Shown: piece by piece, positions 26,477 through 35,687 of the stretch
How positions within the stretch are numbered: the stretch's first letter is position 1
Layout: each line of letters opens with the position of its first letter
Source: Oxalobacteraceae bacterium
Lineage (GTDB): Bacteria; Pseudomonadota; Gammaproteobacteria; Burkholderiales; Burkholderiaceae_D
NCBI GenBank assembly: GCA_021768485.1
Contig: JAIZVZ010000033.1
Location: 1-37,802, forward strand
Length of the DNA: 37,802 nucleotides
Reading direction: 5' to 3'
Position numbers and translations under genes: made by a program
The notes under the pieces: generated by a model
Told to the model about the DNA's origin: nothing
What the model saw: the letters and a program-made list of their open reading frames with translations, nothing else
Database searches by the model: none

Positions 26477-27258
26477 CAATGGCGCTCCACATCAAGCTGG
26501 CGCTCGATGGCGCCGGAAATTTGGGTCATGACCGAAGTCATCAACAGATAAATCACCGCGATCGTGATAAACACCGGAATCGGCTCGAACGAAGCGGCCT
26601 GCACGCGGTTGCCGATATTCGACAATTCGACCACCCCGATCACATAGGCCAGGCTGGAATCCTTGAGCAGCGAAACGATGTTGTTGACCAGCGGCGGCAG
26701 GGCGATACGCAGGCTTTGCGGAAAGACGACGTCGCGAAAAGTCTGAAATTGCGACAAGCCCAGCGAACGTGCGGCCTCGGTCTGGCCCTTGTGCACGGCC
26801 AGAATGCCGGCCCGGATCGCTTCGGCATTGTAGGCGCCGACGTTCAGGGCCAGCGCCAGCACGGCCGAGTTAAATTCGGACAGTTTCAGGCCGAACGGCA
26901 GCGCGTAATAGGCAAACATGACTTGCACCAGCAGTGGCGTGCCACGGAAGACCCAGATGTAAAACGTCGCCAGCCAGCGCAGCGGCAGCACTTTCGACAA
27001 CTTGCACAGCGCCGCCAGCAAACCGAGCACGATGCCGAGCGGACCGGCAATCGCCGTCAGGTAGACCGTGACGCGCGCGCCCTCGGCGAACTGCTGGGCA
27101 GCCGGCCCGATCGGATCGGGCATGGCCGACAGCGGAATGGCCAGCAGCCACAAGAAAGCCACCAGCACCGCAACCGCAATCGCGATGGTGACGGCGCTGC
27201 GCCTCTGCGGCGACCAGTCAGAGGGAAAGATGCGAGACAATAAGCTAATCGAATTCAT
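26476..27258 (-). CDS. Polar amino acid ABC transporter, permease
   Basis: A 260-residue inner-membrane HisMQ-family permease. An N-terminal helix (about 22-45) is followed by a core starting [22 protein letters not shown]. The coupling EAA loop [20 protein letters not shown] spans 161-180. RGTPLLVQ (105-112) is a hallmark of the family. Only one permease gene is present, so the membrane part is probably a homodimer. The start shares one base with the stop of the binding-protein gene (TAATG), and its stop shares one base with the ATPase start, so the three are translationally coupled. Confidence 0.95.
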   Translation of the reverse strand: MNSISLLSRIFPSDWSPQRRSAVTIAIAVAVLVAFLWLLAIPLSAMPDPIGPAAQQFAEGARVTVYLTAIAGPLGIVLGLLAALCKLSKVLPLRWLATFYIWVFRGTPLLVQVMFAYYALPFGLKLSEFNSAVLALALNVGAYNAEAIRAGILAVHKGQTEAARSLGLSQFQTFRDVVFPQSLRIALPPLVNNIVSLLKDSSLAYVIGVVELSNIGNRVQAASFEPIPVFITIAVIYLLMTSVMTQISGAIERQLDVERH

Positions 27259-28040
27259 TATTTGCAGCGGATGTCTTCTTTGAGATATTTTTCCGACAGC
27301 TTTTTATAGGTGCCATCGGCCTGTACTTCGGCCAGCGCCTTGTCGAACGCGGCACTCAAGGTCGGATTGCCGAGCTTGAGGGCGGCCGCGACTTTTTCGA
27401 CGAACAGGTAGTCGCCGATGCGCAGGCCGGCTTTCGGCGCCGTTTCCAGCGCTTTCTTGACCACGAAACGGTCGGTCACCCAGGCATCGACGCGGCCGTT
27501 CATCAGCGCTTGCTGGGCGTCGGTATCGCGCGGATAGTTTTTCACCTCCTTGATGCTGGCCACTTTCTTGACCTTTTCAAAGTAAGTGGTGCCGGTCTGG
27601 ACCGATACCACCTTGCCCGAAAGGCTGGCGGCAGTATGAATTTGCGGATCCTTGGCAACGATCACGCCGCCGCCGCAATAGACGGGCTGCGTGAAGGCGA
27701 CCGCCTTGGCGCGCTCGGGGGTGACGGCAAACGAGGCCATGACCAGGTCGAAGCGGTCCTGGCGCAAGCCGGCCAGCAGCGAATCGAAGCCGACCGTTTT
27801 CCATTGCACCGTCAGTCCCATTTTCTTGCCGATGGCGTCGCCGAGCTCGATTTCGAAACCGGTCAGCTTGGAACCGTCGAAATAATTAAATGGCGGGAAC
27901 GCACCTTCAGTGCCGATGACCAGCTTGCCATCGGCCTTGATTTCAGCCAGCGTCCTGGCACCGGCCGCCGGTGCCAGCACGGCGCCGGCCAAACCCAAGG
28001 CGGTGGCCAGCAGCGCGGCCAAAATTGATTTATTTCTCAC
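27258..28040 (-). CDS. Polar amino acid ABC transporter, periplasmic binding protein
   Basis: A 260-residue family 3 solute-binding protein. It uses a GTG start at 28040 with a near-perfect TAGGAG ribosome site 5 bases upstream; the open frame reaches 28211 but the extra residues are not protein-like. A signal peptide ends near residue 28 (AAGA, then RTLAEIK). The mature part has GTEGAFPPFNYFDGSKLTGFEIELGDAIG, FDLVMASFAVTPERAK (the family signature region), and a C-terminal WVTDRF..KKALE segment. It delivers its ligand to the permease encoded next. The specificity cannot be read directly; basic amino acids are suggested by the AST neighbourhood. Confidence 0.94.
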   Translation of the reverse strand: MRNKSILAALLATALGLAGAVLAPAAGARTLAEIKADGKLVIGTEGAFPPFNYFDGSKLTGFEIELGDAIGKKMGLTVQWKTVGFDSLLAGLRQDRFDLVMASFAVTPERAKAVAFTQPVYCGGGVIVAKDPQIHTAASLSGKVVSVQTGTTYFEKVKKVASIKEVKNYPRDTDAQQALMNGRVDAWVTDRFVVKKALETAPKAGLRIGDYLFVEKVAAALKLGNPTLSAAFDKALAEVQADGTYKKLSEKYLKEDIRCK

Positions 28041-28108
28041 AGATTCTCCTACCGAATGATTGAATGGCGCGGCCAAAGTGCCCGATGACGCAAGCTGTGC
28101 GTGCAATT

Positions 28109-28175
28109 GACACAAGCGCTTGATACCAAAGTGATTGATACAAACGATCGATACAAGCGATCGGCACAAGCGATC
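28109..28175. repeat. 13-bp tandem repeats in the ABC operon leader
   Basis: Five units, 28109-28121, 28122-28136 (15 bp, divergent), 28137-28149, 28150-28162 and 28163-28175, follow the pattern GAYACAARCGATC. The last three differ from one another by one to three bases and contain the palindrome CGATCG at unit joints. They lie in the presumed 5' untranslated leader of the binding-protein gene, 69-135 bases upstream of its GTG. Role unknown; a regulator-binding array or an RNA structure are options. Confidence 0.8.
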
Positions 28176-28246
28176 GAACAAAACACAGCAAAATTCATGC
28201 CCATATCGCATAGTGCGCGATCTGGGGCCGCCGTAGCGCAGCCGGT

Positions 28247-28275
28247 ATTAGAACAGTTAACTGCCAAGTAATCAA
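28247..28275 (-). promoter_or_regulatory. Internal promoter for the ABC genes with palindromic spacer
   Basis: On the minus strand TTGATT (28270-28275) and TCTAAT (28247-28252) are separated by exactly 17 bp. The spacer contains the perfect 10-bp palindrome CAGTTAACTG (28254-28263), a likely operator. It begins 9 bp after the astB stop codon and would give a leader of about 200 nt that includes the 13-bp repeats. Confidence 0.6.
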
Positions 28276-28283
28276 ACCCGCAC

Positions 28284-29630
28284 TCAGGCATACAGGCCCG
28301 GCAAACCGAGAATCGGCTCCAATTCCTGCAGCGCGGTCTCGATTTCGCGCGCCAGCTGGGGGTCGGCCAGATCGGCCGGCGCCAGGCGGTCGCGGTAGTG
28401 GCGCTCGACCCAGGCCGTCAGGCGCGCATACAGCTGTTCATCCATGATCACGCCCTGGTGCATGGCCGCCGCCTCGGACGGGCTCAGCGCCACGCGCAGC
28501 CGCAGGCAGGCCGGGCCGCCGCCGTTGCGCATGCTCTGGCGCAGGTCGAAGTCGATTAATTCGTCGATCGTGCCGCCATCTTGCAGCAATTGCGCCAGAT
28601 AACGCTCTACCGCCGCATTTTCACGGCACTCGCGGGGAACCACCAGCGCCATCTTGCCGTCGGGTTTGCTCAGCAATTGGCTGTTAAACAGATAACTGGC
28701 GACGGCGTCGGCCACCGGCACCGCCTCGCGCCCGACCCGCACGGCTTGCAACTGCGCCGCGCAGCCGGCCAGCGCCGTGCGCAACGCCTCGATACTGCCG
28801 GCCTCATCGGCAAACGCGTCCTCGTGATAAAACAGCAGCTCGCCGTTGCCGACCGCAATCACATCGTTATGAAACACGCCCTGATCAATCACCTGCGGAT
28901 TTTGCTGGACAAAGACGGTCCGCGCGGGCGCCAGGCCGTGCAGCCGGGCCACCGCCTGCGAAGCCTCGAGCGTCTGCCGGGCCGGATATCGGCGCGGCGC
29001 CGGCGCCGCGGCATCGAATTCGACGCGGCCATAGACGAACAGCTCAAGCCCTGCAGCGCCATGCTGCGCGGCCAGCCGCGTATGGTTGGCCGCGCCCTCG
29101 TCGCCGAAGGCCGGGGTCGAAGGCAAGGCATCATGCACCACAAAGTGGCGCTGATCGTGAAAAATGGCACGCAAAGCCCGCGCCGCCGAGACGTATTCAA
29201 ATGCGCGATGCAATTTATTGTTCAAGTTGGCGGGCGTGAAATGAACCCGGCCATCGGCCGTATCAAACGACGGACTGACGGTGGCCGCATTGGCGGTCCA
29301 CATCGGCGCCCCCGAATAGGCGCAGGCCAGCAACACCGGCGCCTCGCGCCAGGCGCGCGCCAGCAATTCGGCATCGCTGCCGCCAAAGCCGACGCTGCGC
29401 AGCAAGGCAAAATTGGGGCGCGCGTGCGGCGGCAAAACGGCTTGCGCAAAACCGCGCGCGGCCAGCGCGCGCATCTTTGCCAGCCCCTGCAAAGCGGCCT
29501 GGCGCGGGTTCGATGCGCTCTTGACGTTGTTGAACGAGGCGACATTGCCGAAAGACAAGCCTGCATAATTATGCGACGGCCCGACCAGGCCATCGAAATT
29601 GAATTCGCGCGCAGCAGCCATGGTCGCCAT
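28284..29630 (-). CDS. astB: N-succinylarginine dihydrolase
   Basis: A 448-residue enzyme (E. coli AstB has 447) that converts N2-succinylarginine to N2-succinylornithine, two ammonia and CO2, the second AST step. The N-terminus [21 protein letters not shown] is the family signature. The catalytic set matches E. coli E174, H248 and C365: E178 in [11 protein letters not shown]254 in GVFHNDVI and C375 in [10 protein letters not shown]. The start ATG at 29630 overlaps the astD stop by one base (TGATG); an internal ATG three codons later is an alternative. The longer open frame upstream lies inside astD and is not coding. Confidence 0.97.
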   Translation of the reverse strand: MATMAAAREFNFDGLVGPSHNYAGLSFGNVASFNNVKSASNPRQAALQGLAKMRALAARGFAQAVLPPHARPNFALLRSVGFGGSDAELLARAWREAPVLLACAYSGAPMWTANAATVSPSFDTADGRVHFTPANLNNKLHRAFEYVSAARALRAIFHDQRHFVVHDALPSTPAFGDEGAANHTRLAAQHGAAGLELFVYGRVEFDAAAPAPRRYPARQTLEASQAVARLHGLAPARTVFVQQNPQVIDQGVFHNDVIAVGNGELLFYHEDAFADEAGSIEALRTALAGCAAQLQAVRVGREAVPVADAVASYLFNSQLLSKPDGKMALVVPRECRENAAVERYLAQLLQDGGTIDELIDFDLRQSMRNGGGPACLRLRVALSPSEAAAMHQGVIMDEQLYARLTAWVERHYRDRLAPADLADPQLAREIETALQELEPILGLPGLYA

Positions 29631-31117
29631 CAGAATTCCAGTCCCGGCGACAGCTGGGCCGGCATCTGCAGCGCGCTGTTTTCCACCGACGCCACCGGAT
29701 AGGCGCAATAATCGGCCGCATAATAGGCGCTCGGCCGGTGATTGCCGGACTTGCCGAGGCCGCCGAAGGGCGCCGTGCTGGCCGCGCCATTGGTCGGCCG
29801 GTTCCAGTTGAGAACGCCGGCGCGGACCCGCAACTGGAATTTCTTCCACAGCGCGGCGTCGTCCGCCAGCAGCGCCGCCGACAGCCCGAAGGCGGTCGCA
29901 TTGGCGGCCCTGAGCGCGGCGTCGAAATCGGCCACGCGAATCACCTGCAGCAAAGGCCCGAACCACTCTTCGTCGGCGATGCCGACGGCGTCGGTGACAT
30001 CGACAATGCCGGGCGAGACAAAACCGCTGCCGGGCTTCAAATGGCGCATTTCAAGCAGGCTGCGGCCGCCGCAGGCCAGCATTTGCTGCTGCGCTTGCAA
30101 CAGGCGCCGGGCGACGGCGCTCGAGATCACCGGCCCCATGAACGGTGGCGGCTCGGCGTCGTGCGGGCCGACCACGATCCGCTGGCTGACCTCGACCAGG
30201 CGCGCCAGGAAATCGTGCGCCTGCGGCGTATCCTGCACGATCAGGCGCCGCGCGCAGGTGCAGCGCTGACCGGCGCTGACAAAGGCCGAAAATACGGCGT
30301 GATGGACGGCGGCGTCACGCTCGGCGACATCCCAGACGACGAGCGCATTATTGCCGCCCATTTCGAGCGCCAGCATTTTTCCAGGCTGGCCGCCGAACTG
30401 CTTGTGCAAGGCGCTGCCGGTCTGGCTGCTGCCGGTAAACAAGACGCCGTCCAGTTCATGATTGGCCGCCAGCAGCACGCCGGTATCGCGTCCGCCGTTG
30501 AGCAGATTGATGACGCCGTCCGGCGCCCCGGCCTGCTGCCACAACTGCAGCGTCCTGATCGCCGTTTGCGGCGCGTACTCGCTCGGCTTGAAAACGATGG
30601 TATTGCCGGCGATCAGGGCCGGCACGATATGCCCGTTCGGCAAATGGCCGGGAAAATTATAAGGACCGAAAACGGCGAACACACCGTGCGGGCGGTGGCG
30701 CAGGACCGCATCGCCGTCGGCGACCTGGCTGACGCTGGTGCCGGTGCGTGCGGCATGGGCCTGGATCGAAATATCGACCTTGGCCGCCATCGAGTTCACT
30801 TCGCCGCGCGCCTCCCACATGGGCTTGCCAACCTCCACCGAAATCAGGTGCGCCAGTTCGGCGCCGTGAATCTTGAGCAAGTCGCGAAAACGCAGCACCA
30901 CGGCCAGCCGCTGCTCGAGCGCCAGTTCGGCCCAGTCCTGGAACGCGCGGCGCGCAGCGCCGCAGGCGGCCTCGACGTCGGCGGCCCCGGCCTGATGGCC
31001 GGACCACAGCGGCAAGCCGCTGGCCGGGCTCGTGACCTCAAATAGCGGACCGGTGCCGGCGGTCCAGCGGCCGTCGATCAAATGGGTGGCAGCGGAAGCG
31101 GAGTGAGCATCAGACAT
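29630..31117 (-). CDS. astD: Succinylglutamate-semialdehyde dehydrogenase
   Basis: A 495-residue NAD-dependent aldehyde dehydrogenase, the fourth AST step, producing N-succinylglutamate. It begins [16 protein letters not shown] at 31117; an AGAAAGG ribosome site lies upstream, and the 33 codons upstream are non-homologous. Conserved residues include N154 in [12 protein letters not shown], the NAD-contacting K177 in FKPSE, E252 in LALEMGGNN and the catalytic cysteine C286 in AGQRCTC. It overlaps astA by 8 bp upstream and astB by one base downstream, so it sits in a tightly coupled operon. Confidence 0.97.
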   Translation of the reverse strand: MSDAHSASAATHLIDGRWTAGTGPLFEVTSPASGLPLWSGHQAGAADVEAACGAARRAFQDWAELALEQRLAVVLRFRDLLKIHGAELAHLISVEVGKPMWEARGEVNSMAAKVDISIQAHAARTGTSVSQVADGDAVLRHRPHGVFAVFGPYNFPGHLPNGHIVPALIAGNTIVFKPSEYAPQTAIRTLQLWQQAGAPDGVINLLNGGRDTGVLLAANHELDGVLFTGSSQTGSALHKQFGGQPGKMLALEMGGNNALVVWDVAERDAAVHHAVFSAFVSAGQRCTCARRLIVQDTPQAHDFLARLVEVSQRIVVGPHDAEPPPFMGPVISSAVARRLLQAQQQMLACGGRSLLEMRHLKPGSGFVSPGIVDVTDAVGIADEEWFGPLLQVIRVADFDAALRAANATAFGLSAALLADDAALWKKFQLRVRAGVLNWNRPTNGAASTAPFGGLGKSGNHRPSAYYAADYCAYPVASVENSALQMPAQLSPGLEF

Positions 31118-32165
31118 GGCTGGCCTTTCTGGGGTTGAGCGGCAAGGTGCGCACCGGCTCGCCGGCCTCGCACGCCAATAAACGCCGGTCTTCGGCCGAC
31201 AGGGCGAGCCGGCCATCGTCGACCTTGCGCAGGGCGACGATCATGCGGAAATCCTGCAAATCGGTGTTCGACACCAGCAACGGCTCGACAGCATCATTTG
31301 GCAAAGCGGCCTCGACCGTATCGGGAGCGTTGACCACCACCGCCAGTTCGCTGTCGCGGATCGCGCGCAATTCGGAGACCCGCGCCTGCAGCACCGGGCC
31401 GGCGTCGAAAATATCGACATAGCCCTCGAAATACATGCCCTCCGCTTCCAGCAGGCGCCGGGCCGGAACGGTGCTCAGGTGGACTTTGCCGATGACGTCT
31501 TGCGCCGTCTGCGGCAGATAGGCCACATACATCGGCTGGCGCGGCATCAGTTCGGCGATGAACGATTTCTTGCCAAGGCTGGTCAGGTCATCGGCCTCGG
31601 TAAATTCCATCTTGAAGAAATGCCGGCCGAGATTTTCGTAAAACGGCGAACTGCCGTCCTCGGCCTGGTAACCGCGCATTTCGGCGATCAGCTTTTCGGT
31701 AAACAGATGCGGAAACTGCGCAATGAACAGGAAACGGCTTTTCGACAGCAGCTTGCCGTTGGTCCCGGTGCGGTAGTCGGCATGCAGGAACAGCGAACAC
31801 AATTCGGTGCTGCCGGTCAGGTCGTTCGACAGGTACAGCGTTTCCATGCGCGTGAAGACATTGAACTCGCGGCTAGAATGCACCAGCGTGCCGATCCGGT
31901 AATTATAGAACGGCTCGGTCAGGCCGACCGCGCCCTTGATCGCGCAGACGCCGGCCAGGCGGCCGCTGCGCGTGTCTTCCATGACAAACATGTAATCGCG
32001 CTCGTCCGGCGCGATGGTCTGGGCAAACGAGGCGACGGCAATCGCGACGCGCTCGGCCAGCATCTGACGATCGGGCTTGAGCGTCGTCATGCCGGTGCCG
32101 GCCTGACTGGCCAGCTCCAGCAAGGCATCCAGATCCGAGCTCTTTATTGCGCGTACAACCAGCAT
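31110..32165 (-). CDS. astA: Arginine N-succinyltransferase, beta subunit (AruG type)
   Basis: A 351-residue acyltransferase that transfers succinyl from succinyl-CoA to arginine, the first AST step. The start at 32165 (MLVVRAIKSSDLDALLELA) has a GAGGT ribosome site; 43 upstream codons are spurious. Family motifs include AGTGMTTLKPD near the N-terminus, NDLTGSTELCSLFLH in the middle, and GRHFFKMEFTEADDL, FIAELMPRQPMYVAYLP and GYVDIFDAGPVLQA towards the C-terminus. The pattern matches P. aeruginosa AruG, the partner of AruF, with which it forms a heteromeric enzyme acting on arginine and ornithine. It follows aruF by 20 bp and overlaps astD by 8 bp. Confidence 0.96.
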   Translation of the reverse strand: MLVVRAIKSSDLDALLELASQAGTGMTTLKPDRQMLAERVAIAVASFAQTIAPDERDYMFVMEDTRSGRLAGVCAIKGAVGLTEPFYNYRIGTLVHSSREFNVFTRMETLYLSNDLTGSTELCSLFLHADYRTGTNGKLLSKSRFLFIAQFPHLFTEKLIAEMRGYQAEDGSSPFYENLGRHFFKMEFTEADDLTSLGKKSFIAELMPRQPMYVAYLPQTAQDVIGKVHLSTVPARRLLEAEGMYFEGYVDIFDAGPVLQARVSELRAIRDSELAVVVNAPDTVEAALPNDAVEPLLVSNTDLQDFRMIVALRKVDDGRLALSAEDRRLLACEAGEPVRTLPLNPRKASHV

Positions 32166-32185
32166 GGCGACCTCAACAGGATTAA

Positions 32186-33217
32186 TCAGATTTTGACGCA
32201 GATGACTTGCTCGCCGGCGGCCACCCCGAGACTGCTGATGGCGTCGAAACTCAGCGGCACGCTGTCGCCGTCTTCCAGCTCGGGCAAAGCACACGTAATG
32301 GCGCGGAAATTGCGCTCGCCGGCGCTGCTGATCACGTATTGATGCAAGGGTACATCGAAGCGGGCGGCCGCGTGCAATTCGACCCGGTGCAGCGTCGAGT
32401 TGGCAATCGAATTCAAGGCATGCTTGTGCGCCAGCAGAATCGGCCCGCCATCGAAAATATCGATATATTCGTCGGGCTCGAAGCCTTCATCGCTCAACAG
32501 GCGAAAAATCGGCTCGCCGGCCGGATGCACCTGCCCCATCGCGGCCTGGGCCTCGCCCGGCAGCAGCGGCACATACACCGGATAATGCGGCATCAGCTCG
32601 ACGATCATGGTGCGGTTGCGCGCGCCCTCGATGGCGCGCTCGGCATCGAGAAAGTCCATCTGAAAAAATTTACGGCCGAGCGCATTCCAGAACGGCGATT
32701 CGCCGCGCTGGTCGAGCACGCCGGCCAGCGCCACAAAAAAACGGTCGCTGAAACGTTGCGGCGCAATGGCCGCAAACAGCAGGCGCGCGCGCGACAGCAG
32801 CGCCGCTTCGGCGCCGGCCGGCGGCAGATCGCGCACATAAAAGCTCGACAGCTGGGAATAGGCCGTCAGCTCCGAGCACAGGCTCAGCGCATGCACGCTA
32901 TGGCTGATATTGAGTTCGCGCGAGACTTGCGGCACGACGTCGTTGCGAAACGCAAAATAAGTGCCATTCGAGCCGGCGGTCGCATAGATGGCCGCGGTGC
33001 CGACGATCTCGTCGCTTTTGGTCGAGGCCAGCACGAACAGATAAAACTCTTCATTGGGCATCGTCACCTGCGCCGCGAAGGACGCGATCGATCGCTCCAC
33101 CGAACGCTCGATCCGTTCGCGCGTCTTCGGCACCGTATGCACGCCAGGCATCGAGACGCCGGCCAGCTGCGTCAGGGCGGCGATGTCGGCAACTTCAACC
33201 GGACGAACGACATACAT
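32186..33217 (-). CDS. aruF: Arginine/ornithine succinyltransferase, alpha subunit (AruF type)
   Basis: A 343-residue paralogue of the adjacent astA product. It begins MYVVRPVEVADIAALTQLAG and carries SPFWNALGRKFFQMDFLDAERA, VELMPHYPVYVPLLP, AMGQVHPAG and DEYIDIFDGGPILLA, which align with P. aeruginosa AruF rather than AruG. Two-subunit succinyltransferases are typical of Pseudomonas and many Burkholderiales, whereas E. coli has a single AstA. It presumably arose by duplication of an ancestral astA. It lies 76 bp after astC and 20 bp before astA. Confidence 0.95.
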   Translation of the reverse strand: MYVVRPVEVADIAALTQLAGVSMPGVHTVPKTRERIERSVERSIASFAAQVTMPNEEFYLFVLASTKSDEIVGTAAIYATAGSNGTYFAFRNDVVPQVSRELNISHSVHALSLCSELTAYSQLSSFYVRDLPPAGAEAALLSRARLLFAAIAPQRFSDRFFVALAGVLDQRGESPFWNALGRKFFQMDFLDAERAIEGARNRTMIVELMPHYPVYVPLLPGEAQAAMGQVHPAGEPIFRLLSDEGFEPDEYIDIFDGGPILLAHKHALNSIANSTLHRVELHAAARFDVPLHQYVISSAGERNFRAITCALPELEDGDSVPLSFDAISSLGVAAGEQVICVKI

Positions 33218-33293
33218 ACGGCACTCCCCTCAGATGGCGACAGCAAGAACCGGTGCGGCACAGGCGCACCGGCAAAGCAGCAAACCGGCGATC

Positions 33294-34553
33294 TTACTTG
33301 CCGCTCGAGGCTGCAAGGAAGGCATCGATGCCAAGGCGCATCAGGCGACCGGCTTCGACGATCTGGGCGTCCGACACGATCAGGGCCGGTGCCAGGCGCA
33401 GCACGTCGCCGCCGGCGATCAACAGCAACAGGCCCTGCGCCTCGATGGCGCGCGTGACATCCTTGGAGCGTCCCGAGAACTGCTTGGTGACGACCAGCCC
33501 TTGCAGCAAACCGACGCCGCGCACTTCGGCGAACAGTTGCGGATAATCGCGCACCAGACCTTGCAGCATCGCCACCAGCTGCACGCCGGCCGCCTTGACG
33601 CGCGCCAGAAAAGCCGGTTGCGAAATGATGTTCACCACATTCAGCGCCACCGTCGCCGCCAGCGGATTGCCGCCATACGTGGTGCCGTGGCTGCCGACCG
33701 CCAGCGTCTTGGCCAGTTCCTCGGTGGTCAGCATGGCGCCGATCGGAAAACCGTTGCCGAGTGCTTTGGCGGCGGTCAGGATATCGGGCGTGACGCCGTA
33801 GCCCATATAGGCGAACAGCTCGCCGCTGCGGCCCATGCCGGACTGGACTTCGTCGAAAATGAGCAGCGCGCCGGTCTGGTCGCACAGCTGGCGCAGGGCC
33901 TGCAGGTATTCGCGGGTGGCGGGGATCACGCCGCCCTCGCCCTGGATCGGCTCGACCACCACCGCGCAGACGTCGTCGCCGATGGCGGCACGCGCGGCCT
34001 CGACATCGTTGTACGGGATATGGTCGATTTGCGGCGGCAGCGGCTCAAAGCCTTCGGTGTATTTCGCCTGCCCGCCGACCGAGACGGTAAACAGCGTGCG
34101 GCCATGGAAAGAGCTGATGCAGGAAACGATGCGCGAGCGGCCCGCTCCGAATTTGGCGTGCGCATATTTGCGCGCCAGCTTGAAGGCCGCCTCATTGGCT
34201 TCGGCGCCGGAATTGCAAAAGAAGGCGCGATCGGCGAAGGTGGCGGCGGTCAGCGCCCGCGCCAGACGCAGCACCGGTTCGTTGGTAAAGCCGTTACTGA
34301 CATGCCACAAGGTATTGGCCTGGCGCGTGAGCGCCTCGACCAGCACCGGGTGGGCGTGACCGAGCGCGGTGACCGCGATGCCGGCGGTGAAATCGAGATA
34401 GTGCTTGCCTTCCTGATCCCAGACATCGAGACCGGAACCGCGCACCGGCAACACGTTGCTGGGCGCATAAGTCGGCACCAGCACCTCGTCGAAGGTTTTC
34501 CGGCTGACCGGCGCATTGAGCAGCTCGGTGTCGATTTTTTCAGTCACGGTCAT
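33294..34553 (-). CDS. astC: Succinylornithine / acetylornithine aminotransferase
   Basis: A 419-residue class III PLP-dependent aminotransferase, the third AST step: succinylornithine plus 2-oxoglutarate to succinylglutamate semialdehyde plus glutamate. Visible motifs are NSGAEANE (114-121), SFHGRTL (148-154), FDEVQSGMGRSG (233-244) and the Schiff-base lysine K263 in AAKALGNGFP. The start at 34553 (MTVTEKIDTEL) has a GGGGAA ribosome site. The family is hard to separate from ArgD, and the enzyme may serve both pathways. Its place as first gene of astC-aruF-astA-astD-astB favours the catabolic role. Confidence 0.95.
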   Translation of the reverse strand: MTVTEKIDTELLNAPVSRKTFDEVLVPTYAPSNVLPVRGSGLDVWDQEGKHYLDFTAGIAVTALGHAHPVLVEALTRQANTLWHVSNGFTNEPVLRLARALTAATFADRAFFCNSGAEANEAAFKLARKYAHAKFGAGRSRIVSCISSFHGRTLFTVSVGGQAKYTEGFEPLPPQIDHIPYNDVEAARAAIGDDVCAVVVEPIQGEGGVIPATREYLQALRQLCDQTGALLIFDEVQSGMGRSGELFAYMGYGVTPDILTAAKALGNGFPIGAMLTTEELAKTLAVGSHGTTYGGNPLAATVALNVVNIISQPAFLARVKAAGVQLVAMLQGLVRDYPQLFAEVRGVGLLQGLVVTKQFSGRSKDVTRAIEAQGLLLLIAGGDVLRLAPALIVSDAQIVEAGRLMRLGIDAFLAASSGK

Positions 34554-34583
34554 AGCGTTCCCCATCCAAGAAAATGATCGCCA

Positions 34584-34626
34584 ATTATAAGAAAAAATCG
34601 CTGCCGGCGCTTTGGCAAACGCGACA
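34584..34626 (-). promoter_or_regulatory. astC promoter with ArgR-type half-site
   Basis: On the minus strand a perfect TATAAT (34584-34589) lacks a matching -35. In place of the -35, TGTCGC-N8-AA occurs (34626-34621 and AA at 34612-34611), which is the half-site consensus reported for P. aeruginosa ArgR as I recall it. A position overlapping the -35 region fits an activator that replaces the -35 contact. A second half-site 21 bp upstream is not convincing. Confidence 0.6.
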
Positions 34627-34682
34627 ACAATTTTCATATTTGTTCAGGCCGGCACGCGCCCGAGCGGCAAGCCGCGCTCCGC

Positions 34683-35669
34683 TCAGTCCGGCGGGCGGCG
34701 CTGGCGCTGTTCGCGCGGCGTCATGCCGAACAGCGTGCCAAAGGCCGTCGAAAAATGCGAGCCGGAAGAAAAACCGCACATCAGGCCGACCTGCACAATC
34801 GAATGATGGGTCTCGATCAAGAGCTGGCGCGAGCGCTGCAGCCGCAGCTCGAGGTAATAACGTGAAGGCAGGGAGCCCAGGTATTGCTTGAACAGGCGTT
34901 CGAGCTGGCGGCGCGACAGGCCGACCAGCTGGGCGATGTCGTCGGCCGCCAGCGGTTCTTCGATATTCGATTCCATCAAGGCCACCGCTTCCGCCAGTTT
35001 CGGCTGGCTGGCGCCAAAGCGCGCCTGCAGCGCCACGCGCTGGCGTTCGTCGGCGCCGCGCACGCGGTCCACGCACAGCGCTTCCTGCACCTGCGATTGC
35101 ACGGCGGCGCCGAAACAGGCCAGCAACAGGCCGAGCGCAAAATCGACGCTGGCCGCGCCGCCGCAACAAGTGAGGCGATTGCCATCGACTTCATACAGAT
35201 GCGGGGTCAGTATCACGCGCTCGCACACGCCGTCCAGGCCATCGGCGCAGTCGCCATACAGCGACCACGGCAGGGCTGCCCGCAGGCCTTCCATCTGGCC
35301 GGCACGCACCAGCCACAGCACGGCAGCGCCGACCGCGCCCCAGTATTGGGCCTGCTGGCAGCGCTGCAGGGCCAGCTCGCGCCAGGCCGGCTCCTGCAAA
35401 GCACAAGCGATCTCGTCCGCCACCAGCAACACGATCTGATAATCGTGCGCGGCCGGCACCGCGGCCAGTTGCGCAGCCCCGGCCACCTCCACTTGCAGCC
35501 GCCCGGCGCCAAGCAGGCGCGCCGCCAGCCGCCATGGCTGGGCCAGACCGGCCAGCGCCAGGCTCGGGCCGCCGGCAGCGGCCGCCTCTGCCGGATTGAG
35601 GGCGGCATCGATCAGCAAGATGCGCAGCGGCGCATCGTGCCCGAGTTTGGCGAGACTGGAAAATGGCAT
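34683..35669 (-). CDS. argR: AraC-family regulator, ArgR-like (GlxA/DJ-1 N-domain)
   Basis: A 328-residue activator. The N-terminal ~190 residues form a DJ-1/PfpI-like domain (IVLLVADEIACAL, AAVLWLVRAG, VILTPHLYEVDGNRLTCCGG). After the linker VDRVRGADERQRVALQARFGAS, the C-terminal AraC domain at about 224-325 has SRRQLERLFKQYLGSLPSRYYLELRLQRSR and VGLMCGFSSGSHFSTAFGTLFGMTP. This is the build of Pseudomonas ArgR, the arginine-responsive activator of aru/ast and gdhB genes. It lies next to astC on the same strand with 129 bp between, and 18 bp downstream of a DMT permease gene. Some close relatives (CdhR) control other pathways, so ArgR is a strong inference rather than proof. Confidence 0.88.
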   Translation of the reverse strand: MPFSSLAKLGHDAPLRILLIDAALNPAEAAAAGGPSLALAGLAQPWRLAARLLGAGRLQVEVAGAAQLAAVPAAHDYQIVLLVADEIACALQEPAWRELALQRCQQAQYWGAVGAAVLWLVRAGQMEGLRAALPWSLYGDCADGLDGVCERVILTPHLYEVDGNRLTCCGGAASVDFALGLLLACFGAAVQSQVQEALCVDRVRGADERQRVALQARFGASQPKLAEAVALMESNIEEPLAADDIAQLVGLSRRQLERLFKQYLGSLPSRYYLELRLQRSRQLLIETHHSIVQVGLMCGFSSGSHFSTAFGTLFGMTPREQRQRRPPD

Positions 35670-35687
35670 CGTGCTGATTTCTCGGCG

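Noticed and set aside
28041-28211. Upstream extension of the binding-protein gene to 28211
   Set aside because: It would place a Cys/Arg-rich stretch before the signal peptide; the GTG at 28040 has a strong ribosome site and the extension covers tandem repeats.
28227-28272. Plus-strand segment resembling the 5' half of a tRNA, with a D-arm-like stretch and a CTGCCAA loop (Gly GCC anticodon)
   Set aside because: The D-stem has mismatches, the anticodon stem has an A-G pair, there is no T-arm or matching 3' acceptor, and the same bases are better explained as a 17-bp-spaced promoter on the minus strand.
29631-29966. Upstream extension of astB by about 112 codons
   Set aside because: Lies inside astD in another frame and has no relation to AstB; the real start overlaps the astD stop by one base.
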